In this document: one piece after another, positions 8,481 to 16,569 of the stretch
Numbering within the stretch: the stretch's first letter is position 1
Layout: every line of letters begins with the position of its first letter
NCBI RefSeq assembly: GCF_019645875.1
Contig: NZ_CP081000.1
Span: 620,001 to 684,000, forward strand
DNA: 64,000 nucleotides
Direction of reading: 5' to 3'
From: Mycolicibacterium senegalense
GTDB taxonomy: Bacteria; Actinomycetota; Actinomycetes; Mycobacteriales; Mycobacteriaceae
Translations under genes and position numbers: made by a program
The notes under the pieces: generated by a model
Databases searched by the model: none
What the model was told of the DNA's origin: nothing
The model's input: only the letters and a program-made list of their open reading frames with translations

Positions 8481-9088
8481 GCCGCGGCCTCCAGATCGAG
8501 CAGCAGGCGTTTGGCCTCTGGCCCGCCGAGATAGCCGCCCATGGCGCCGTCGCTGCGGACCACGCGGTGGCAGGGAATGACCACGGGGAGAGGGTTTTTC
8601 GCACATGCGGTGCCCACGGCGCGTACCGCCTTGGGGCTGCCGGCCAGGGCCGCGACGGTTGCGTAGCTGGCGGTCTGCCCGTAGTCGATCTCCGGCAGGT
8701 GATGCAGCACCGTGCTGCGGAACCCGGCAGTGAGCCGCCAGTCCAAGGGCACGTCGAACGTGCGTCGGGTGCGGGCGAAGTACTCGTCGAGTTCCCGGGC
8801 CGCGGCGTCGAGGCGGGCGGGGGCATGCAGGATGCGCGGGCTCACCACATCGGCGAGGTGCTGCAGCACGGTGGCGTGGTCTTCCCGGGCGTAGGCGACG
8901 CGAACCAAGCCCTGCTCGGTGGCCGCCAGCAGCAGCGGACCGACGGGGCTGTCGACGATGCGGTAGGCGATGTCGAGTAGTCCGTCATGCTGGGCTGCGG
9001 CTGCGAGCCGGTCGTGTAGTTCGGCCAGCTTGCCGGGGCCGGGTCGGGTGATTCGGGCCAGTTCTTCGACGATGCCGTCGTTAGTCAT
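8477..9088 (-). CDS. ogt: Methylated-DNA--protein-cysteine methyltransferase
   Basis: 203-residue O6-alkylguanine-DNA alkyltransferase. The suicide acceptor cysteine is C173 in VVIPCHRVV, preceded by the DNA-binding stretch YATVAALAGSPKAVRAVGTA and followed by GAMGGYLGG. The N-terminal extension (about 35 residues) is longer than in the classical Ogt. The protein transfers methyl groups from O6-methylguanine or O4-methylthymine to itself. Its start lies 8 bases inside the end of the upstream sigma-factor gene and its stop overlaps the oxygenase start, so the three genes form one tightly coupled unit. Confidence 0.95.
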   Translation of the reverse strand: MTNDGIVEELARITRPGPGKLAELHDRLAAAAQHDGLLDIAYRIVDSPVGPLLLAATEQGLVRVAYAREDHATVLQHLADVVSPRILHAPARLDAAARELDEYFARTRRTFDVPLDWRLTAGFRSTVLHHLPEIDYGQTASYATVAALAGSPKAVRAVGTACAKNPLPVVIPCHRVVRSDGAMGGYLGGPEAKRLLLDLEAAA

Positions 9089-9629
9089 GAGTCTCTCCGT
9101 TCTTGGCCGCGTCGCTGCGTTGATCGAGGTAGGTGCGTCGCAGGGTGGCGATGCCGTCGCTGGAAGCGCGCCGGGCAGCTGCGGCGCTGCCGCCGAGGAT
9201 TTCGGCGATCTCGTCGTAGGGCAGGCCGGCCAGGTAGTGGTAGGCGACGGCGTGTTTCTGTTTGGACGGAAGCTGGTTCACTGCGGCGGTCAGGTCAGCC
9301 AAGGTCTCGGTGCGGCTGACGCCCGCTGGTTCGGGGACGGTGTCGGTGGGAATGGGGTGGCGCGTCCGGGTCCGGATGAGGTCGACGGCTTTACGGTGCG
9401 CGACCGTGACCAGCCAGGCCTCGAAATTGGTGTCGGCGGGTAGGGCGGGGTAGGCCTTCAGCGCTGCCAGGAACGTCTCCGACCAGGCGTCGTCGGCGTC
9501 GTGCGCGCCCACGACGGCGCGACAGACCCGAAAGACGGTGGGTCCGTGGTCGCGAACCACGTTCTCGAACGGCGGTTTGGCTTTCACACTCTGAAGACGC
9601 TCCGGGGCCGGCTTTTGTGAGGTGTCCAT
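9081..9629 (-). CDS. ECF-type sigma factor heading the ogt operon
   Basis: 182-residue sigma-70 family protein with region 2 (VFRVCRAVVGAHDADDAWSE and FEAWLVTVAHRKAVDLIRTR) and region 4 (VAYHYLAGLPYDEIAEILGG). It lacks a recognisable extra sensory domain and no anti-sigma gene adjoins it. ATG 9629 opens the frame. The last 8 bases overlap ogt, so its expression is coupled to the repair genes. The natural reading is that it transcribes its own alkylation-repair operon, but the trigger cannot be seen. It is divergent from the acyl-CoA dehydrogenase, with about 100 bases between. Confidence 0.88.
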   Translation of the reverse strand: MDTSQKPAPERLQSVKAKPPFENVVRDHGPTVFRVCRAVVGAHDADDAWSETFLAALKAYPALPADTNFEAWLVTVAHRKAVDLIRTRTRHPIPTDTVPEPAGVSRTETLADLTAAVNQLPSKQKHAVAYHYLAGLPYDEIAEILGGSAAAARRASSDGIATLRRTYLDQRSDAAKNGETHD

Positions 9630-9730
9630 CGTGGGCGATTTCCGCCATCGCGTCGAGGGACGCTGCCGTCGCTGCTGCGCGGACGTCAGATCACCTTTAC
9701 AAATGACTTCGAAAGTGTCACGGTGTGCTG

Positions 9731-10882
9731 ATGGACTTCTCCTATGTCGAGCTCTCCGAGGAGGACGCGGCTTTCCGTGACGAACTGCGGACGTTCCTGG
9801 CCCGGGTCGTCACCGATGAGGTGATCGAGCGTGATCGCGCGACCGGCGAGAACTTCGACGAGGCAGTGCATCTGGCCCTGGGTAAGGCGGGATACCTGGC
9901 CGGCGACTACCTGGACGACGGGGATGGAGGATTCAGTGCGATCCGGCGCCGCATCTGGGAACTGGAGATCGGCCGGGCCCATACTCCGTGGTTCCACTGG
10001 GGAACAACCGCGATGGTTGCGCACACGATGGAGAAGTTCGCCTCACCCGAGCTGCTCGACGAGGTGCTGCCGGGCGTGTTGGACGGCAGCCTGCGACTGT
10101 GCCTGGGCTACACCGAACCTGAGGGCGGATCCGATGTGGCCACCTGCAAGACGCGGGCCGTACGCGACGGTGACAGTTGGGTTATCAATGGCTCCAAGAT
10201 GTTCACGTCGAATGCGCACAACGCTCAGTACGTGTTCCTGCTGACCAACACCGAGCCGGCCGCGCCCAAACACAAGAGCCTGACGATGTTTCTGGTGCCG
10301 CTCGATTCGGCGGGCATCGAGATCCAGCCGATCCGCACCGTGGACGGCGACCGCACCAACATCACTTACTACAGCGATGTCCGGGTCAGTGACCGGTATC
10401 GCGTCGGTGAGGTGAATGGCGGCTGGACGGTGCTGCGCGGTGCGCTCGAGCTCGAACACGGCACCTTTGAACGAGAGACGCGCGGTCTGCAGAAGCTGGC
10501 CACCATGACCGAGCACATCACCTTGATGGCCGAGGCGGTGGACCGCGTCGCGGCTGTCGCTCCCGATGACGCCGCGGCGCGCTACCGGCTGGGCCGGGGC
10601 ATCGCCCGATTGGAAGCCGCGCTGAGCAGCCCCGACATGTACGGCCGCGTCGCGATCGCCCAAACGATGCGCGAGGTGTCGCCGGACCTCATGGATATCG
10701 TCGGATCCGCCGGTGCGTTGCCGGTCGGGACGGCCGGGGCAGCCGACGACGGGGGAGCCGAGTACATCTTCCGTCTGGCCGGTCCGACCGGCATCTACGG
10801 TGGCACCCTTGAGGTGTTCCGCAACATGATCGCTCAGCAGGCGCTGGGCCTGGGCCGGCCGAGCTACGCGCCGGCAAAGTGA
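9731..10882 (+). CDS. Acyl-CoA dehydrogenase family protein
   Basis: 383-residue flavin-dependent acyl-CoA dehydrogenase. Visible are the N-terminal helical domain (FSYVELSEEDAAFRDELRTF), the FAD/substrate beta-domain (LGYTEPEGGSDVATCKTRAV, GSKMFTSNAHNA) and the C-terminal helical domain ending GGTLEVFRNMIAQQALGLGR. It should introduce a double bond into an acyl-CoA. The ATG at 9731 gives the usual family start; GTG 9725 in frame is the alternative, and neither has a strong ribosome-binding site. A thioesterase-like gene follows after 27 bases, so the two probably act on the same acyl-CoA pathway. Confidence 0.9.
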   Translation: MDFSYVELSEEDAAFRDELRTFLARVVTDEVIERDRATGENFDEAVHLALGKAGYLAGDYLDDGDGGFSAIRRRIWELEIGRAHTPWFHWGTTAMVAHTMEKFASPELLDEVLPGVLDGSLRLCLGYTEPEGGSDVATCKTRAVRDGDSWVINGSKMFTSNAHNAQYVFLLTNTEPAAPKHKSLTMFLVPLDSAGIEIQPIRTVDGDRTNITYYSDVRVSDRYRVGEVNGGWTVLRGALELEHGTFERETRGLQKLATMTEHITLMAEAVDRVAAVAPDDAAARYRLGRGIARLEAALSSPDMYGRVAIAQTMREVSPDLMDIVGSAGALPVGTAGAADDGGAEYIFRLAGPTGIYGGTLEVFRNMIAQQALGLGRPSYAPAK

Positions 10883-10909
10883 GCGCAGCCGCGTCGGTAC
10901 TGTGGCCCG

Positions 10910-11707
10910 GTGCATCCATTCGACAAGGCCCTGGAGCTAGAACCCTCAGGTGACGGACGGTGGCGCGGGCGGACCGTGCCCGAGTGGGCCAACATGGTCG
11001 GCCCGTTCGGCGGCATCACGGCCGCCGCCTTGGTGCGGGCGGTCGAGCTGCACCCACAACGGCACGGCCAACCCATCGCCCTGACCGTGAACTATGTGGC
11101 GCCGATCGCCGACGGCGAGTTCGACATCGTGACGCGCGTCGTCAAGACCAACCGGTCCAATCAGCACTGGATCGTCGAACTCGGCCAGGATGGTGAGGTC
11201 AAGACCACTGCGACGGCCATCTTCGGGTTGCGTCGCGACACGTGGGATGACACTGAGGTGGCACCCCCGCCGGCTCCGGCTCCCGAAGACGCCGTGGCGT
11301 CGGCGCCGCCTTTCGGCGTGGTCTGGTTCGACAACTACGACATGCGTTTCGTCGACGGTGCCATGCCTGACGACGGCGCGGAATCCGGCTCGTCGACCAC
11401 CACGCTATGGGTCCGCAACAACCCTCCCCGGCCGATGGATTTCGCGGCGCTGGCCTCGGTCAGTGACATCTTCTATCCGCGGGTGTTCCTGCGGCGGGGT
11501 CAGTTCGTGCCCGCCGGAACGGTCTCGATCACCACGTACTTCCATGCCGACGACGAGCGACTTGCCGCCCAGGGCGATGACTTTGTGCTCGCCACCGCAC
11601 GCGCGCAACGGTTTTCGCGTGGCTACTTCGATCAGACCGCGCACCTGTGGGGCCGTGACGCCACCTTGCTCGCCACCAGTCACCAGATCGTCTACTTCAA
11701 GGGCTGA
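10910..11707 (+). CDS. Thioesterase family (double hot-dog) protein
   Basis: 265-residue TesB-like acyl-CoA thioesterase with two hot-dog halves: the first around WANMVGPFGGITAAALVRAV, the second around LASVSDIFYPRVFLRRGQFV. It would hydrolyse acyl-CoA to the free acid and CoA. It starts at GTG 10910 with no clear ribosome-binding site, and may be translationally re-initiated after the dehydrogenase 27 bases upstream. The last 16 bases overlap the end of the convergent PucR regulator. Confidence 0.85.
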   Translation: MHPFDKALELEPSGDGRWRGRTVPEWANMVGPFGGITAAALVRAVELHPQRHGQPIALTVNYVAPIADGEFDIVTRVVKTNRSNQHWIVELGQDGEVKTTATAIFGLRRDTWDDTEVAPPPAPAPEDAVASAPPFGVVWFDNYDMRFVDGAMPDDGAESGSSTTTLWVRNNPPRPMDFAALASVSDIFYPRVFLRRGQFVPAGTVSITTYFHADDERLAAQGDDFVLATARAQRFSRGYFDQTAHLWGRDATLLATSHQIVYFKG

Positions 11708-13176
11708 GGGTTCTCCGGGGCCGATTGCAGGGCGATCCACGCGCTCACCCGGGTCTGCGGATCATCGAGCTTGCCGGGTAGCACCGCCTCGATGGCCGCG
11801 AGTCGATTGCGCACGGTGTTGCGGTGCAGGCCGAGTTCCTCGGCCACCTTGAGTCGTGAGCCATGGTGGCGCAGGAAGCAGCGCAGAATGTCCAGCTGCT
11901 CCGAATCGAGCCCGCCCAGCCAGGATTCGGCGAAAGCGCTGGCTTTCTGGGGATCGATGAGGCCGAGGGGGCCGTTGTCGATCACCTGGTCCCACACCAC
12001 CACCCCGGACACCTCGGTGGACTGGGCGAGCGCCATCCCGGCCGTGCGGTGTCCGGTCGCGCCGTCACCGGGGGTGACTGCATTTCCGACGCCCACGTGC
12101 AGCCCGCCCTCGGCCAGCCGTGAACCGGTCGGCTCGGCTAGCACGGGTTCGATGACGGCGCACAACTCGCCGGCGTACTGCCCGGCAAGGATGCCGCGCC
12201 GGTCCAGCGAGCTTTCCGCGTCGTCGATGGCCGATTCGTCACCCGTGGCCCGCAGGAAGCGGAGGTGTTGCGGCAACTCGATCGGCGGCTGATCCACCTC
12301 CAGCACCAATTGTGCGGTGCGGAGATCGTTTTCGGCGAGCAGCTCCAGCGCCCGGCTACGCAGGTGCCTGCGGGTGGTGGTGCGGCTGCGGTCCTGCTCG
12401 TCGATGAGTCCCAGGAGGGCGACTGCGGTGGTCACGGCCTGGCGCTGGCCCTCCGATGCCCTGGCCGGCACCAACGCCGCCAGGTAGGTCGACGCCCTGC
12501 CGCGCAGTCCGATCGGGTGGACGGACACCGAGTGCATCGGACCGGAATGGGCTGCAGCCGAACGTAATCCGTACGCATGCAACCGTTTGACGTCCTCGGC
12601 GACCTCGTCGATCGGAAACTCGCTGCGGCGGGCACCGACTGGGCCCGTCACCATTCGTCCGTCGGGATTCATCAAGCAGGTCGCCCCGTCGAGTGCGGTG
12701 GCCAGTGCCCTGATGACGGAGACGGCGGGGTCCGGTTTGGCCGCGGCCGAGATGAGCTTGCGCTGCGTCTGCAGCGATTCGCGCGTCGCGGTGGATTCCT
12801 GTTCCTCCAGCAGATGTGCGACGTGTCGGCTGATCGCGACGAAGGTGGTGCGACGCGGTACCTCGAACAGGTTCACCTGGTGGGCTCGGCAGGCGTCGGC
12901 CAGCTCGGCCGGGGTGACGGCGTGGGTCAGCCCGACGGCGAAGCCCACCGCCGCCACCCCGGCGTCGGCCAGCCGGCGAACGTAACCATCCCACTCGTCG
13001 TGCCAGTTGGCGGTTTCCAGCCCGGTGGTCAACAGGATCTCGCCGCCCTCGAGGAAAGGGCCGGGATCGGCGAGCTCGCTGGTGGCCACCCAACGGACCG
13101 GTGCGTCGCCGCGACAGACCTCGACGGCGCGCAGCCCGAGAGCAGTCACGTTCAGGACATCGGCCACCAGAACCAT
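11692..13176 (-). CDS. PucR family transcriptional regulator
   Basis: 494-residue regulator with an N-terminal PucR-type sensory domain (VLVADVLNVTALGLRAVEVC, then GEILLTTGLETANW) and a C-terminal helix-turn-helix (LKVAEELGLHRNTVRNRLAA). It lies divergent from gabT, and PucR-type proteins often regulate nitrogen-compound catabolism, so it is probably the gabTD regulator responding to GABA or a related metabolite; that assignment is inference. ATG 13176 is chosen because the domain starts directly after it; ATG 13203 is also possible. Upstream extension to 13323 would run across the promoter region. Confidence 0.9.
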   Translation of the reverse strand: MVLVADVLNVTALGLRAVEVCRGDAPVRWVATSELADPGPFLEGGEILLTTGLETANWHDEWDGYVRRLADAGVAAVGFAVGLTHAVTPAELADACRAHQVNLFEVPRRTTFVAISRHVAHLLEEQESTATRESLQTQRKLISAAAKPDPAVSVIRALATALDGATCLMNPDGRMVTGPVGARRSEFPIDEVAEDVKRLHAYGLRSAAAHSGPMHSVSVHPIGLRGRASTYLAALVPARASEGQRQAVTTAVALLGLIDEQDRSRTTTRRHLRSRALELLAENDLRTAQLVLEVDQPPIELPQHLRFLRATGDESAIDDAESSLDRRGILAGQYAGELCAVIEPVLAEPTGSRLAEGGLHVGVGNAVTPGDGATGHRTAGMALAQSTEVSGVVVWDQVIDNGPLGLIDPQKASAFAESWLGGLDSEQLDILRCFLRHHGSRLKVAEELGLHRNTVRNRLAAIEAVLPGKLDDPQTRVSAWIALQSAPENPQPLK

Positions 13177-13188
13177 AACTGCCAGTTT

Positions 13189-13254
13189 TGCACAATGTGT
13201 CATATCTACTTGTGCACATCTGCCCTGCCCTGGTGGCCGGCGGTTCCCTAGCGT
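13189..13254. promoter_or_regulatory. Putative pucR-gabT control region
   Basis: Between the divergent genes two TGCACA elements occur at 13189-13194 and 13213-13218, 24 bases apart. The second is part of the palindrome TGTGCACA (13211-13218). A plausible -10 hexamer TAGCGT (13249-13254) lies downstream towards gabT. The repeats are placed where an activator for gabT or an autorepressor for pucR could bind. No binding evidence exists beyond position and symmetry. Confidence 0.35.
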
Positions 13255-13288
13255 GAGGTCAAACAATCGCCAGCAGCAGGAGGAACAC

Positions 13289-14635
13289 GTGAGCATCGCC
13301 GAGATCACCGGTGCGGCCGTCACTCAGGAACGCCGGCTCGTCACCTCCATTCCGGGACCGATCTCGCAGCAGATGCAGGCGCGGAAGACCGCCGCGGTGG
13401 CCGGCGGCGTCGGCACCACCTTGCCCGTCTACGTGGTGGCCGCAGGCGGCGGCATCCTGGTCGACGCCGACGGCAACCAGCTCATCGACTTCGGCTCCGG
13501 CATCGCGGTGACCACCGTCGGCAACAGTGCACCCGCGGTCGTCGAGGCCGTCACCGAGCAGGTCGCCGCGTTCACCCACACCTGCTTCATGGTGACGCCG
13601 TACGAGGGTTATGTACGGGTGGCCGAGGAACTCAACCGGCTCACCCCCGGTGACCATGAGAAGCGCAGTGTGCTGTTCAACTCGGGCGCCGAGGCCGTCG
13701 AGAACGCCGTCAAGATCGCCCGCGCGCACACCCGCCGGCAGGCCGTCGTGGTGTTCGACCACGCCTACCACGGGCGGACCAACCTGACCATGGCGATGAC
13801 CGCAAAGAACCAGCCGTACAAGAACGGGTTCGGGCCGTTCGCCGGTGAGGTGTACCGCGTGCCCACCTCATTCCCGTTCCGGGACGGAGAGACCGACGGC
13901 GCCGCTGCGGCCGCCCGTGCCCTCGACCTGATCGACAAGCAGGTCGGCGCCGAGAACGTCGCCGCCGTGGTGATCGAACCCATCCAGGGCGAGGGCGGAT
14001 TCATCGTCCCGGCACCGGGATTCCTGCAGGCACTGCAGGATTGGTGCACCGAGGCCGGTGCGGTGTTCGTCGCCGACGAGGTGCAGTCGGGCTTCGCTCG
14101 CACCGGCGCGATGTTCGCCGTCGAACACGACGGCGTCGTGCCCGATCTGATCGTCACCGCCAAGGGCATCGCGGGAGGCCTGCCGTTGTCGGCGGTCACC
14201 GGCCGTGCCGAGATCATGGACGCGCCGCATGCCGGCGGCCTCGGCGGCACCTACGGCGGCAATCCGCTGGCCTGTGCCGCCGCCCTCGCGGTCATCGACA
14301 CCATCGAGCGTGAGGGCCTGCTCGCCCGCGCCGTGGAGATCGAGAAGAGCATGACCGGCCGGCTCAAGGCGATCGCCGCGCAGGATTCCCGGATCGGCGA
14401 GGTCCGTGGTCGTGGCGCCATGATCGCCGTCGAGTTGGTCAAGGCGGGCACCACCGAGCCCGACGCCGAGCTGGCCAAGCAGGTTTCAGCTGCCGCCCAT
14501 GCCCAGGGTCTGGTCGTGCTGACCTGCGGCACCTACGGCAATGTGCTGCGGTTCCTGCCGCCGCTGTCGATCCCGGACCACCTGCTCGAGGAGGGGCTGG
14601 ACATCCTGGCCGCCATCTTCGCCGAGACCCGCTGA
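13289..14635 (+). CDS. gabT: 4-aminobutyrate aminotransferase
   Basis: 448-residue class-III PLP-dependent aminotransferase. The cofactor lysine is K292 in LIVTAKGIAGGLPLSAVTGR, with EPIQGEGGF and VADEVQSGFARTG further upstream as expected. It converts GABA plus 2-oxoglutarate to succinate semialdehyde plus glutamate in the cytosol. GTG 13289 has AGGAGG at 13278-13283, five bases upstream; the frame is open far upstream but that part lies inside pucR. gabD follows after 24 bases and completes the route to succinate. Confidence 0.94.
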   Translation: MSIAEITGAAVTQERRLVTSIPGPISQQMQARKTAAVAGGVGTTLPVYVVAAGGGILVDADGNQLIDFGSGIAVTTVGNSAPAVVEAVTEQVAAFTHTCFMVTPYEGYVRVAEELNRLTPGDHEKRSVLFNSGAEAVENAVKIARAHTRRQAVVVFDHAYHGRTNLTMAMTAKNQPYKNGFGPFAGEVYRVPTSFPFRDGETDGAAAAARALDLIDKQVGAENVAAVVIEPIQGEGGFIVPAPGFLQALQDWCTEAGAVFVADEVQSGFARTGAMFAVEHDGVVPDLIVTAKGIAGGLPLSAVTGRAEIMDAPHAGGLGGTYGGNPLACAAALAVIDTIEREGLLARAVEIEKSMTGRLKAIAAQDSRIGEVRGRGAMIAVELVKAGTTEPDAELAKQVSAAAHAQGLVVLTCGTYGNVLRFLPPLSIPDHLLEEGLDILAAIFAETR

Positions 14636-14659
14636 CCTCCGCGACCCGTGGGAGACACT

Positions 14660-16114
14660 GTGAACACGCAGAACGTGATCGCCGCGCTCGACGCCAAGCA
14701 CGGCATCCTGATCGACGGGCAAGCCCGCGGCGGCGCCTCCACCTTCGAGGTGCACGACCCGGCCACCGGTCAGGCGATCGCCGAGGTTGCCGACGGCAGC
14801 GTGGCCGACGCCCGTTCGGCCGTGGACGCCGCGCACCGGGCGTTCGGCGAGTGGGCCAAGACGAGCCCGCGGCATCGCAGCGAGATACTGCGCCGGGTGT
14901 TCGACCTGATGGTGGCTGACACCGACCGGCTGGCTGCCCTCATCTGCGCGGAGAACGGTAAGTCGCAGGCCGATGCCCGTGCCGAGGTGGGTTACGCCGC
15001 CGAGTTCTTCCGCTGGTTCTCCGAGGAGGCAGTGCGGACCGACGGCGCCTACGGCATCAGCCCGGCCGGCGGCACCCGCACCCTGGTCACCCACAAGCCG
15101 GTCGGGGTGGCGGCGCTGGTGACGCCGTGGAACTTCCCGGCGGCGATGGCGACCCGCAAGATCGCCCCGGCACTGGCTGCCGGCTGCACCGTGGTGCTCA
15201 AACCGGCGGCGGAGACACCGCTGACGGCCCTGGCGATCGCCGGAATCCTCTCGGCCGCAGGGGTTCCCGATGGTGTGGTCAACATGGTGCCCACCACCGA
15301 TGCCGCCGCGGTGGTCGAGCAGTGGCTGAGCGATGCCCGGGTTCGCAAGGTCTCGTTCACGGGTTCCACCGGCGTCGGCCGCATCCTGCTCAAGCAGGCC
15401 GCCGACCGCATCGTCAACGCGAGCATGGAGCTCGGCGGCAACGCCCCGTTCGTCGTGACCGCCGACGCCGACGTTCAAGCGGCCGTCGCGGGCGCGATGG
15501 TGGCCAAATTCCGCGGTGGCGGCCAGGCCTGTACCGCGGCCAACCGGTTCTACGTACATGCCGCGATCGCCGATCAGTTCGTCGCGGGCTTGGCCGCAGA
15601 GGTGGCGGCACTGCGGGTGGGCCCGGCGTCGGACCCGGCGTCACAGATCGGCCCGCTGGTCAGTGAGCGCGCGGCCCAGCGCGTGGCTGCCGCGATAGAT
15701 GCCGCGGTGGCCGACGGGGCCGTGATCGCCGCGCAGGCGCAGGCACCGGCCGAAGGCTGGTTCGTCGCCCCGACGCTGCTGACCGGGGTCGCCCCGGACG
15801 CCGCGATCCTTGCCGACGAAATCTTCGGGCCCGTCGCACCGGTCGTGGTCTGGGAAGACGAGGACGATCTCCTGCGGTGGGCCAACGACACCGAATATGG
15901 CCTGGCCGCATACGTTTACGCTGGTCGTCTGCAAGACGCGGTGCGGATCGCGGAGTCCTTGGATGCCGGCATGGTCGGCATCAACCGGGGCATCGTGTCC
16001 GACCCGTCGACCCCGTTCGGCGGGATGAAGCAGAGCGGCCTCGGTCGCGAAGGCGCACGAGTCGGTCTGGAGGAGTTCCAGGAAACGCAATATTTCAGCG
16101 TGGCGTTCGACTGA
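14660..16114 (+). CDS. gabD: NAD(P)-dependent succinate-semialdehyde dehydrogenase
   Basis: 484-residue aldehyde dehydrogenase. The catalytic cysteine is C291 (FRGGGQACTAANRF), the general base glutamate lies in MELGGNAPFVV, and the cofactor loop is visible in SFTGSTGVGRILL. Next to gabT it should oxidise succinate semialdehyde to succinate. GTG 14660 is preceded by GGGAG with 5-base spacing; GTG 14648 is possible but overlaps that site. It converges on a small membrane-protein gene 9 bases downstream. Confidence 0.93.
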   Translation: MNTQNVIAALDAKHGILIDGQARGGASTFEVHDPATGQAIAEVADGSVADARSAVDAAHRAFGEWAKTSPRHRSEILRRVFDLMVADTDRLAALICAENGKSQADARAEVGYAAEFFRWFSEEAVRTDGAYGISPAGGTRTLVTHKPVGVAALVTPWNFPAAMATRKIAPALAAGCTVVLKPAAETPLTALAIAGILSAAGVPDGVVNMVPTTDAAAVVEQWLSDARVRKVSFTGSTGVGRILLKQAADRIVNASMELGGNAPFVVTADADVQAAVAGAMVAKFRGGGQACTAANRFYVHAAIADQFVAGLAAEVAALRVGPASDPASQIGPLVSERAAQRVAAAIDAAVADGAVIAAQAQAPAEGWFVAPTLLTGVAPDAAILADEIFGPVAPVVVWEDEDDLLRWANDTEYGLAAYVYAGRLQDAVRIAESLDAGMVGINRGIVSDPSTPFGGMKQSGLGREGARVGLEEFQETQYFSVAFD

Positions 16115-16123
16115 GCGATGCGC

Positions 16124-16501
16124 TCAGAACGGCGCTGAATGCTGCATCAAGCTCAACATCAGCACGACCATGCACAACAGCGAACTGAACATGATCACGC
16201 TCATGACCACGATCACGAGCCACATCGTGCAGCGCTGCTTGCCGCGGGCTAGTTTCGCGAGTCGCTCGTCGTGCATGAGTTCGTCTGCGACGAAGGCGAA
16301 CTCGACCCGGGCCAGTTCGGCGTTGCCTGCCGGTGCGCCGGAGGATATCTCCCGAAGCCGGGACGCGGCGATGCCGACGCCGACCCCGGCGAACCGCCGG
16401 CTCATCTGACGCGCCTGTCTGCGGGTGAGACGGTGGTCGAGCGCATCCATCGAATGCGGCCACTGTCCCCATCCGCTATGAGCGTTCGACGGGGTCGTCA
16501 T
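16124..16501 (-). CDS. Small C-terminally anchored hypothetical protein
   Basis: 125 residues. The first 90 or so are soluble and charged (LDHRLTRRQARQMSRRF, ELARVEFAFVADELMHDERL) and the C-terminus holds one strongly hydrophobic segment (about 93-118, MWLVIVVMSVIMFSSLL). I recognise no family. It looks like a tail-anchored membrane protein. It fits neatly between gabD and the following FadE gene, and the clear membrane segment favours this frame over the overlapping alternative at 16095-16472. No strong ribosome-binding site precedes ATG 16501. Confidence 0.6.
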   Translation of the reverse strand: MTTPSNAHSGWGQWPHSMDALDHRLTRRQARQMSRRFAGVGVGIAASRLREISSGAPAGNAELARVEFAFVADELMHDERLAKLARGKQRCTMWLVIVVMSVIMFSSLLCMVVLMLSLMQHSAPF

Positions 16502-16569
16502 AACCCACTCAGTTTAGATCTGCGTGGCTGTGCGGCGGTAGCGTATTGGCCGGATTCGGCGTGGGTCCG

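Noticed and set aside
16095..16472. Minus-strand frame overlapping the small membrane-protein gene
   Set aside because: Arg-rich and without domain or membrane segment, while the frame at 16124-16501 shows a clear C-terminal membrane helix.
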